Shown one piece after another: positions 23,091 through 32,237 of a stretch of DNA of 64,000 bases (position 1 is its first letter; each line of letters opens with the position of its first letter). Made by a program: the position numbers and the translations under genes. The notes beneath the pieces were generated by a model. The model ran no database searches, had not been told where the DNA came from, and was given only the letters and a program-made list of their open reading frames with translations. The stretch comes from Verticillium longisporum (lineage: Eukaryota > Ascomycota > Sordariomycetes > Glomerellales > Plectosphaerellaceae). The DNA lies in assembly GCA_019188255.1 (NCBI GenBank), contig JAETXT010000013.1, positions 1,178,001-1,242,000 on the forward strand, given 5' to 3'.

Positions 23091-23333
23091 CCGATGCGAT
23101 CCGAACTCGGCTGCCGAGCAGAAACTGCTCACCAAGAGTCACGCCACCCACCAGAACCGCGAGCAACCACCAGTGACAAGTGACAAAGGGCGAGGACGAG
23201 CTCGACAGCTCGACAGCTCGACACAAGAGACTCACGGACAAGGACGTTGCTGCTCACCTTGTAGCATTGACTGCGTCCCCTCCAGCTCTCACCGTCGTCG
23301 TCCATCGCAGCTTGCTGCCAACCCAACCTCACC

Positions 23334-24531
23334 ATGGAGGACCTCTTCTCTCTTCCCAGTGTGTTGTGCCCCTCCTCCTCCTGGTGACATGTCCACATGC
23401 ACAGCCAAGCTCATTCATCGCTAGTCTTCTTCATCACCTTTCGCGAGTCGCTCGAAACGGCCATCATCGTCTCTGTTCTGCTCGCCTTCATCAAGCGCAC
23501 CCTCGACCCCCAACGCGATGCCGTCCTCTACTCGACCATGGTGCGCCAGGTCTGGCTCGGCACCGCCGTCGGCGTCCTCGTCTGCATTCTCCTCGGCGCT
23601 GTTCTCATCGGTGGCGTCTACGGCCTCGCCGCCGACGAGATGGGCGGCGCCGAGGACATCTGGGAGGGTCTCTTCTCGCTCGGCGCCTCCCTCGTCATCA
23701 CCCTCATGGGCGCCGTCCTGCTGCGCGTCACCAAGCTGCAGGACAAGTGGCACGCCAAGCTGAGCAAGGCCCTCAGCAGCACAAACGAGGACAGCGGGCG
23801 CCACGGCACCTTCATGGACCGCTTCCGCTTCCTCTCGGAAAAGTACGCCCTCTTCATCCTGCCCTTCATCACCGTCCTGCGCGAGGGCTTCGAGGGCGTC
23901 CTCTTCATCGCCGGCGTCGGCATCGGCCTGCCCGTCCCCTCCATCCCCCTGTCTGTCCTCTCCGGCCTGCTCGTCGGCGCCGTCGTCGGCCTCGTCATCT
24001 ACAAGGGCTCCAACGTCGCCCCCATTCAGTACTTCCTCGTCTTCTCGACCTGCTTCCTCTACCTCGTCGCCGCCGGCCTCTTCTCCAAGGGCGTCTGGCA
24101 CCTCGAGGCCCACCAGTGGAACCTCATTGTCGGCGGTGACGCGGCCGAGCTGGGTTCGGGACCGGGTTCGTACGACATTCGCCGCAGCGTCTGGCACGTC
24201 AACGTGAGTTTTTTCTTTCTGTCTCCAGCCTCTTCTCCTTGCCACCCCCCTCGTATGGAGCCAGCAACTAATGACGTAGTGCTGCAACCCCGACCTCAAC
24301 GGCGGCGGCGTCTGGGGCATCTTCAACGCCGTCCTCGGCTGGCAAAACTCGGCCACCGTCGGCTCCGTCGTCTCGTACAACCTCTACTGGATCGCCGTCG
24401 CCCTGGGCTTCGCCGCCATGGCCTGCCGCGAACAGGGGCGCTGGCCCTTCCACAAGGCCGACGCCGGCAGGCGCGGCGCGGCGCCGGCCGAGGCGGATCG
24501 GGAGCCGCTTCTTGCGGGTGGTGCGAGGTAG
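23334..24531 (+). CDS. FTR1: FTR1-type high-affinity iron permease
   Basis: Three exons, 23334-23358, 23425-24203 and 24280-24531 (introns 66 and 76 bp), encode 351 residues. The 25-bp first exon gives MEDLFSLP and joins in frame to IFFITFRESLET, which matches the conserved FTR1 N-terminus; without this splice the second exon lacks a good start. Both iron-binding REXXE motifs are present, RESLE in the first helix and REGFE in LREGFEGVLF. About seven hydrophobic helices follow, and the C-terminus is short, hydrophilic and Ala/Arg-rich. Ftr1 carries Fe(III) produced by the ferroxidase into the cell as a complex in the plasma membrane. The divergent arrangement with FET3 confirms the role. The stop at 24529-24531 overlaps a possible further donor (GTAGGT), so a slightly different tail is possible. 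Confidence 0.93.
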
Positions 24532-25006
24532 GTTCCTTTTACCCTGCCACACCTTCTTTTATCAGAGAGAATCAGCGTCGTGAGACTAGTTGCATGTGAG
24601 TAGATCTGCTGGTGATTTGGAGATGCGGCTCTGGGGACTGGGGCGTAAGGCGAAGAGGCCGTGAGCTCTTTGTCTGTCATGATGGAGAGAGACCTCCAGG
24701 GTCTCCCCTCTTGGAGTCGGGCATTGTTTTGGAAAGACGAGGAGCGGCCCTGAGGTCAGTCGCACAGTTCTTCCGAAAGACAGGAAGGACATGTCGGCGA
24801 GGTGGGGAATGAACATGCTGGCCCGGTGAGAGGAAGAAAGAACACATGGGATCCATTGGCCACAGGCCTGGTGTGATCTCGAGAGGGCGCCAGCTAGAAG
24901 GCTGCTAGGTCCGCATACATATAAGAGCATTGAACAGCATGTCTGTTACATAAACACCTGAACATGAACTCCCAGCCACGCAGAAACCTGCTCAAAACGG
25001 CTCATG
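24532..25006. other. Convergent intergenic region
   Basis: No gene seen; 3' flanks of FTR1 and the unknown 278-residue protein. Confidence 0.55.
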
Positions 25007-25843
25007 TCAGCCATTTTCAGTCGTCACCCCCGCAATCCCTCTCATGACGAGCCACCCCGCCAGAAGCCCATGAAACCACTTCCCCACCGCCGTCTCCAGC
25101 ATCGTCGCCTTCTCGCCCTCCCGCCGCCAAAGCCACGTCTCGTTGACAAACACAACCTGCCGCGCAGCCTTGGCTTCAGCTTCAGCTTCGGCCTCGGCCT
25201 CGGCCCCACCCCGCACCTCGGCGACAATGATGCCCCGTACCTCCGGCCCCGTCCAAGAAGGCGGCGCCTCAATCACGAGCTCGACGCGCTCCGAGCCGGG
25301 CACGCGGCCGGGCCCTCGGTACGCAACCTTGTACACGCCGTTGACGAGATCGCCCTCGTCGAACGCCAGGTTCTGGATCCACGCCGCGTCAAAGCTCCGC
25401 CGGATCGCCGGCTCGGGAATCGACGCCCGAATGGCAAACGCCTGCGGCGTCCAGCTAAAGGCCGACTGCACCGTTCTCGCGTAGGCGCGCAGCAGCGGCG
25501 ACGCCTCTGTCTTGCCTGCTGACGGTTTGGCGTCCGGCGCCGTGGGCTGCTGCTGCGCCTGGTGCTGCGACACGCGCCGCGCGGGCACGGGATTCGACAC
25601 GGCGCGCTCGTAGGCGAGGACCCAGGTTGAGGGGTTGGATGCGACGTCCTGCGGCAGGCTGAGGGGCAGTGGTGGCGTCGCCGCTGCTGCTGACGAGGAG
25701 GATACTGCGGACGGGCGGTGCGCGCGGCGTCCACTCGACAGCGTCGCTGCACGTGCGATCCTGCGCTCGAGGAGGTAGAGGTAGACTGCGCCCAGGGTGA
25801 TGGGGAGCAGGCCCCATGTTGCGATGTGCGATGCGCTCGGCAT
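25007..25843 (-). CDS. Protein of unknown function with N-terminal membrane anchor
   Basis: An uninterrupted 278-residue frame with ATG complementary to 25841-25843. Residues about 8-25 (ATWGLLPITLGAVYLYLL) form one hydrophobic helix followed by Arg residues, which suits a signal anchor, perhaps mitochondrial or ER. Residues about 30-125 are low-complexity (Ser, Ala, Pro, Gln). The C-terminal part looks folded, with AFAIRASIPEPAIRRSFDAA and DEGDLVNGVYKVAYRGPG, and contains an Ala-Glu repeat (AEAEAEAEAEAKA) encoded by a GCC/TCGG-rich tract. Ending with hydrophobic HGLLAGWLVMRGIAGV, it may touch the membrane again. I do not recognise a named family. Coding potential is supported by length, GC-rich third positions and amino-acid character. 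Confidence 0.7.
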   Translation of the reverse strand: MPSASHIATWGLLPITLGAVYLYLLERRIARAATLSSGRRAHRPSAVSSSSAAAATPPLPLSLPQDVASNPSTWVLAYERAVSNPVPARRVSQHQAQQQPTAPDAKPSAGKTEASPLLRAYARTVQSAFSWTPQAFAIRASIPEPAIRRSFDAAWIQNLAFDEGDLVNGVYKVAYRGPGRVPGSERVELVIEAPPSWTGPEVRGIIVAEVRGGAEAEAEAEAEAKAARQVVFVNETWLWRREGEKATMLETAVGKWFHGLLAGWLVMRGIAGVTTENG

Positions 25844-27088
25844 CTCTATCGTCGACTCTATTTTCCCCTTTTCTTTTGGTATTTACGAAACGAGGCCGTC
25901 GTCTGAAAGCCCTTTGGAGAGATTTGGAGACGAAAGGAAGGTTGGCGTGTGATTGTCTAACCTTATTAAGGCTGACGGCGCCGTACCTCGCATTCGCGTT
26001 CAGCTTGGGGGCTGCCGCGGGTTGCTGACCTTGCCCCAAAACGTGCCCTGCTGATCGCCCGGAATCAGCGTGCCGTCATGTGGCTCGGAAACCTTAATCA
26101 CCTGAGCCCTTGTCGAGATGCCGTGGCCCCGGTCCGGTCATCGGCTTCTTTAGTACGGTGCGTCGATAAGCGGACTAGATCAGTCTACGAGTACCATGAT
26201 GAGCTTCTGGGGGATCTGGCTCTTCGGACCTTTACTGATGTCGTGATGTTTGGTGACCCCAACATGTCGTTAGTCGCATGCTGCGGTCTCCCGTCTGGAA
26301 ACGACTCTGATGTTGCATCCTGCACTTGTAGTATCACATCGCGCATGATCATGCTCTCTGAGGCGCGATGCGCTAACCACGAATTCTGACACCTGGGGAT
26401 TGATGCACGCCCCAACAGCCGACCCAGCGGGCCATTTTTAAGACAGGCGTCAGGCCCCGTTTGCGCGAACTTTTGCTCAAACGAACGCCCTGCTCGTGCG
26501 GTTGCCGCCCTCGTTTCGCGGAACAATGGCGATGGTTTCAAAGGTTGAGCCCCCACAATGTATCGAGTTGGCCACCTGGAACACCACGGGGTGACGAGAT
26601 GATCCCAACCTCCAACGGATCCAAATCATTTAGTCTCATCTCACTGATGGTGATGGTGATGGTAAATATGATTTCGCACGCACGCAGAATGACAACTCGA
26701 AAGATCTGGCCGCAAAGACGAACTAGGGGTGATCTCAGCTGTCTGATAATCTGATTGACTCGGAAATGATGCTCAGTCGTAGGGCCAGGGCCACATTCGG
26801 TCACAAAGATTCAAGGCTCGCTGCGCACATTAATTGAGGCGGCAGTCGTCAGGCGAGGACATGCATGCGCCAACTTGGTTGCAGTGACGTGAGTGTCGTT
26901 GCATTGACGAAAGCTCGGGGGCTGAATAAATTTCGTCATGTTTGGTGTATGTCGTCTGTAGGTCTGCCTCTGTTGCCGAAATAATCTAGGAACACTTAGT
27001 ACCTCGAACTCTGTCATCAGTTGCAAAAGGAAGTCTTACCGAGTGAGAGATTGTAAGACGGGTGTTCAGAGACGTCAACCTCAGAAGC

Positions 27089-27122
<34 letters not shown>

Positions 27123-27448
27123 GACATAGGTGCATGGAAGCCAGTATCCGGCGCACGTCGACCAGAAAAAACGTGGCTATGGCCTAGCTGAGCGACCACT
27201 CCGAACATTGTGATGTGGTCGTTTCTTCTGAATATACAATAGTATCGGAAGCACGCTTAGAGTTACTCTAGACTGTTTACAAACAGCAAAAATACTTGTC
27301 AACGCCAGAAACGTGACCTTGGATGTGCCAGCCCAAAAATCCAAACCTCTAATCTCCAACTAAACCAAACGCTAGAAGGGTTACCAATACAACGCCATGG
27401 TCTGGAGTCCTGCAGGAAGGGTTCGACGCCATGCAAATAGCAAAATCA
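25844..27448. other. Intergenic region, about 1.6 kb
   Basis: No gene seen. Contains a TGATGG trinucleotide-like repeat near 26644-26662, an 8-of-9 match to the iron GATA element (GTCTGATAA, 26741-26749) that is not near a start codon, and the poly-A tract described separately. Confidence 0.5.
27094..27121 (+). repeat. Poly-A homopolymer, 28 bp
   Basis: An uninterrupted run of 28 A. It could be a simple repeat or the tail of an old retroposed copy; the DNA to its left is not recognisable. Confidence 0.9.
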
Positions 27449-28239
27449 TCATAGGGAAGCCGACAAGGGCTGGGCAAAGTTGAAGCCAACAATGCCCTCG
27501 GCAGCGGCATTCTGCCAGGCGTCATCAGCCCCTGACATGACGGAGATTCGGCGGCCAATGATACCATCATCGCCAACCTGCAGTGAGATGGGCTGGTTCA
27601 ATACCAACTCGAGAGCATCGCCCCCCTGCACAACGGCCCCATTGGCAAAGCTGAACTCGTGGAACAGCCCGCAGTCTTCCCTTCGTCTCGTCATGTCGCC
27701 CGACTTGCTGTTGATGGTCAGATCAATACTCAGGAGTACCGCAATGGGGGAGCAAGAAGGACGTACTGGATGATGAACTTGAGCCCTCCCAATGCAGACG
27801 ATGCATGACCCTCGCCCCAGGTCCAACGAGCATGCGTCGCTGTAGAGCTGCATGGGTCGCCCGGTGTGTGGAAAGCAAGGTCGCCTTGCATTTCCTGGCC
27901 CTCAGTCTTGACAAGACCGTTGGTCGGATTTATTACGGCCAGAGCGCCACCTCGGGGCCTGTTGGAAGTATCGGGGCCACACATGGTTCGAGGGTGTGCT
28001 TCGAAGGTGTTTCGGTGAGCGTCAGCCAGGGTAAGAGACGCAATGCAAGTGAGATTCAACAGAATAGCAAAAGATGTAAATCTCCAGGGCAATGAGAATA
28101 CTAGCCTGTTGGATGAAGGCCGGCTTCCTATTTTAACAGCGTGGGAGCTCGATATAAGACGACCCTGATGGCTCGTCCCTGGCGAGACATAGAACACCGG
28201 GGTGGCCCAAGCTCCCAAGGGCCGACACACCGAAAACAT
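27449..28239 (-). CDS. Putative secreted protein of unknown function (start uncertain)
   Basis: Two exons, complement of 27767-28239 and 27449-27707, joined by a clean 59-bp intron (donor GTACGT, branch CTGAC, acceptor CAACAG). The mature part reads as a folded protein with several cysteines (MCGPD, DPCSST, EDCGLFH) and ends SVMSGADDAWQNAAAEGIV…PLSASL. A strong signal-peptide-like stretch (RFTSFAILLNLTCIASLTLA) lies at about 28027-28083, but no ATG stands just before it; the codon there is TGG. The nearest in-frame ATG upstream is at 28239, which would bury the hydrophobic stretch about 50 residues inside. A TATA-like TTATAT at about 28150 also argues for a start below 28120. So the real start may be lost, spliced in, or wrong in the sequence. 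Confidence 0.45.
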
Positions 28240-28928
28240 GCGCAAACCGCGTCCCTGCCGATGAATGGGGGCCAGTACCTGACATAAGACAGGTGCCGAC
28301 GAATCATAGCCTGGCATTGTTGAGAAGATTAGAGCAAGTATCAACCACGCGCTCGATTCCTCGTCAGTCGACAATGCACCTCAGTTTCAGCCGGATCATC
28401 GACCATCGCAGACCTGATCTCGACGTCAAATGGGTATCATGGCAAATAAGATGAATGGCATCTGCAGCATAAGGCAAGCTAGCTGTCATGGAAGAGTGCC
28501 GACCAATTCCCCCGCCGTTGAGGATCGTCCCGTAAGTTCATGACATGACGAGTGGTGGCCCTCAGGGTTCGCATCAGAGACTCGCGCTTTCCCAGTCGCG
28601 CATCCAGTCGCTTCCCCAGTCGCGCAATGCAACGTGCTCCAACCCGCGGCAAGCACGTCAGCCGGCCCTCTCGGCACTTTGGCTGAAGCAGGAGCTCTGG
28701 AGGAGGACAGCTACCTTGATTAAACTGCTCAAACCCCGCCACCATGGCCAACCTCATGTCTGCTCGACAGAACCCCCTCCTTCTTGTCTTCTTCCCTCCA
28801 TCAACACTTCTCCTTGTCCTGCTGTCTCTCCCCGACAGAGCTTTGAGCCCTGAAGAAAATCATACCACCCCAACCGTTTCTGCTCCCTTGTAGTGTCGAC
28901 ACGACGCGTGATCCAGCCACAATCCACC
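28240..28928. other. Divergent intergenic region upstream of the SOD-family gene
   Basis: No gene seen; the last 150 bp is C/T-rich and is probably the leader of the SOD-family gene. Confidence 0.5.
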
Positions 28929-29710
28929 ATGGCATACTCGCTTCCCCCTCTGCCGTACGCCTATGATGTACGTCAAACCCCTTCCCTGGCTTGGTTGCCT
29001 GCCGGCCGGCCGCCTCATGCGACCCTTGACAGAGCCAACGGCCATAACTGTCGGCTGCCTCGTATTGACTGTCTACAGGCGCTCGAGCCACACATCTCGG
29101 CCCAGATCATGGAGCTGCATCACAGCAAGCACCACCAGACGTACGTCACCAACCTGAACAAGGCTCTTGAGACATACAATCAGAACCCCCTGTATGCCCG
29201 CGCCGGTGTCCTTGCTGCTCTCAACTTCCATGGCGGTGGCCACATCAACCACTCTCTTTTCTGGGAAAACCTCTCGCCAGCGTCGAGCCCCGACGCCAGC
29301 ACCGACTCGGCCACGCAGCTGGTCGCCGAGATCTCCAAAGTCTGGGGCGGACTCGACCAGTTCAAGTCGGCTTTCAACGCTGCTCTTCTCGGCATCACTG
29401 GCAGTGGCTGGGGCTGGCTCGTCAAAGATGAAACGAACCGCCTGGCCATCGTCACCACGAAGGACCAGGACCCCGTCACCAAGGGTGTTCCCATCTTCGG
29501 CGTCCACATTTGGGAGCTTGCATACTACCACCAGGTACGTCATCTCGAGTTCAGTCCTATGCACCAGCGCCTCTCACCACAACCTAGTATCTCAACGGCA
29601 AGGCTGCCTACGTCGAGAACATCTGGAATGTCATCAACTGGAAGACAGCTGAATCTCGCTTCTCGGGAGCCCGCGAGGACGCCTTCAAGGCCCTCAAGGC
29701 TGCCCTCTAG
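28929..29710 (+). CDS. Mn/Fe superoxide dismutase family protein lacking two metal ligands
   Basis: Three exons, 28929-28967, 29079-29534 and 29588-29710 (introns 111 and 53 bp), give 205 residues, the normal length for a cytosolic fungal Mn-SOD. There is no targeting peptide (MAYSLPPLPYAYD). The N-terminal ligands are retained: His27 in MELHHSKHHQTYV and His71 in GGGHINHSLFW. The C-terminal signature, normally DxWEHAYY, reads HIWELAYYHQ. Asp is replaced by His156 (CAC, 29505-29507) and His by Leu160 (CTT, 29517-29519). The following text YLNGKAAYVENIWNVINWK is typical. In active enzymes these two residues complete the metal site, so normal dismutase activity is doubtful. The frame and splice sites are intact, which argues against simple decay. 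Confidence 0.9.
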
Positions 29711-29970
29711 ACCAATCAATTCACCCTGAGCCTTTCTTACCATAAGGTACCTCAACATCGCACTCCCTATGTGACGGTCGCAGCCTATTCCCAGCCATAT
29801 AGCGCGCTCATGTCTCGGCTTTGCCCAACCCCAACAGCTCGCTAGCCCTCCTCCACCATTCACTCAGCCGTTACAGAGTATGAATCAGATATTTCGGCTC
29901 GTCTTACTCCTCATGATATGCCATTCTTGGATCTGTAGAATTGCCAACAAAAAATGAATTGGGCGCCACC

Positions 29971-29993
29971 GGTGCTGGTGTAGCACCAGCACC
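29971..29993. repeat. Perfect 10-bp inverted repeat with 3-nt loop
   Basis: GGTGCTGGTG, loop TAG, then CACCAGCACC, about 260 bp downstream of the SOD-family stop codon. It could form a stable GC-rich stem in a transcript. Confidence 0.8.
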
Positions 29994-32092
29994 ACCCACG
30001 TCCTCTCATCTTGAGGCATGTACCACAACGGCGTCACATCGACAGTGGAAGCGTCGACGTCCGCCTACTGCCCAGGGCTTCCCATAAATCTTAGGCTTCG
30101 CACATCATGACCTCGCGGAGCACTGCTTCGTGTAACACCATGCGTGCGTGCTGGGGCCACCTCCTCTGGGACTATTCCTCAAACTGACCCGATAGCGTTC
30201 GTGACACACGAGTGCAGACTGTAGACGCCAGGACGCCGTGCGCCTCGTGCGGCGGGCCATTTACATGGCCCATCTTGACCAACGGCAGCATGCTCCCGTC
30301 GTCCCTTTTGCGGACCTTCTCTTTGCCATTGCTAACCCTACTTCTGTTTACCATTCAATTCAAATTCAGGGGCGTCCAATGGCTTTTGCGTACAAACAAA
30401 AATACCCGAGCGGCGGCATCAGATCCCCGAAAGGCTCCACCGAATGACCCGGTGCGCAAACGACGAGGGCAGGCTGACGTGGGATCAATCAACCTTCAAC
30501 TGACCCGACGCCGACGACAAAAAGGCGGGCGCCACAGGGAGCAGGTCTCCGCCCCGTGTCCCTGACGACCCTTGACGAGTACACTGCAGCAGCATTGCGC
30601 ATTCATCGGCACGCTGTGTCAAGTGCCATATATGCACAATATCCAGTCACTACCTGATGCACGCATGGCGCGATCCATCCACGATCTGCATACGAGATGA
30701 TCGCAAGGTTGTTTCCTCTCAACACCGCCAGTTTGGCTCAAGCTAATTACCACGACTCTGTGCTCCCTGACCGCTGCCTCCACGCCCTGATCCACATACC
30801 TTGTAACTCCAGAGCCGAGCTAGAGAAACAGAGTATGTCTGGGTTGCGGTGGGGCCACTCTTGAAAGCTGTGCACTGTTGGGCAGCCACGTTGGCTTTCC
30901 CTGCTAGGCTGTGTAGGTTGATGACCTCGTGGCCACGACTGCTCTGAACATCTGCTCAGCCGGCGGTCCGCAGATAGCCCGGGGAACGAGCAGACAATCG
31001 TCGGTTCCACGCAGGTCAGCTGCTGCAGGTACCCGAGGCTGTATGACATGAACTTGCGAAAGCCGGTCTTCGCCTGTTCGACAGATCCGGAGGCCACGGT
31101 ACCTTGAGCTCCAGCGAAGGAATGTGTCGATGTTGATGCAAGGGGCAGCTTTATCCTGTCTACGGCAAACGCTACCTCCAGTCGTGTTGGGAACCGGGGT
31201 AAGAAGAGCCCCTGAGCCTTCGGAGAGATTGGATTCAGTGGACATTGATTTGAAGTTGACTGTGCCTGCAGCCGAATACACTTGGCCATGAGAAACTGTA
31301 AGTAAGTCCAAAAATCACCTGCATATGCATTGCCTCTCGACTCCAGTTTCGGCTCCGGTGATGCGTCATCGGGGCCTTCGGAAGGCCGTAGCCAGTGACT
31401 GCAACTGCTGCCAAATGGGGCATAATTAAGAACGGAAGGCAAGCGTTTGTACACGGGAACTATCAGCATATACATGCACACAGTTCAAATTACGAAGACT
31501 AGGCCATCGGAGCCCTGCCTCCCAACGAGCATATCAGCGTTCGAGGTCCACCATAAGTTCCCATTACGCGAATTTGCTACTGTACGAAGAAATGCAGCTC
31601 CTTTGGTCTGTCATTTCTAAGCGTCTCTAGATTCGTACCTTCACCCCTTACGCCACAGGTATACGAAGAGAATAGCTCGTCAATCTCAGCTACTCCATTC
31701 GAAATGTTGGATAATAGTCCCAGTGTGTCAATGGCCGTGTTGCTGTCAGGGGCTGGCAGCCCCTGTTCACACCATTGAGAACCACGCTATCTCCAAACAG
31801 TCGAAAGCAAGACACCATGAACTAGCAGCCACCGCCTCTATACCCCCAACCAAGTCGGTGGCGGGTAGCACGGGCACTTGCATGGGTGGTCCCGACAAGA
31901 TTTGAAGCCGTTGCTCAAGGTGAATACGCGGCCGCAGCGAAAAGCTGTCTAATTTGGGAGCCAGCATGGGCCATGAGAAGCCGCGGATCAGACGGGTACA
32001 GCTGATTGCATAGCATTCTGTCGTGCCTGTGAAAGACTTGAGATACGGGGTCTCGGAGAACAGAGTCAAGGCCATTTTCTGGTATATAAAGC

Positions 32093-32100
32093 CAGCAGCT
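32093..32100 (+). promoter_or_regulatory. TATA box of the Ser/Thr-rich protein gene
   Basis: TATATAAA, 138 bp upstream of the ATG at 32238, at a suitable distance for transcription start and a short leader. Confidence 0.6.
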
Positions 32101-32237
32101 TCGATGCTGGTCTGTCTTGTGCTTCAACGGTTTGATTCTCAAGGCTAGACACAGTAGCTGGAACATTATCTCCGCCCTTGGTTGGGCATCACATTCGTTT
32201 ATCTCTTCAAATCTCTACATCTGGCCCTCGTATCATC

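Larger units (their letters stand above)
22486..23333. promoter_or_regulatory. Bidirectional promoter of the FET3-FTR1 pair
   Basis: The 848 bp between the two start codons contain no gene. Two perfect copies of ATCTGATAA (on the minus strand) and a CCAAT box at 22750-22754 are visible. In ascomycetes such divergent ferroxidase-permease promoters are repressed in iron-replete cells by the GATA factor SreA/SRE/Fep1; that this applies here is inferred from the motifs. Confidence 0.8.
29711..32237. other. Intergenic region, about 2.5 kb
   Basis: No gene could be supported. A minus-strand frame of about 244 codons at 30747-31481 is open but has no recognisable domain and poor protein character. 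A perfect hairpin lies at 29971-29993 and a TATA box at 32093-32100. Confidence 0.45.

Noticed and set aside
26741..26749. GTCTGATAA, near-match to the iron GATA element
   Set aside because: One mismatch at the first base and no start codon close by.
30747..31481. Open minus-strand frame of 244 codons
   Set aside because: Low protein character, many His/Ser/Arg-rich segments, no motif and no conserved-looking core.
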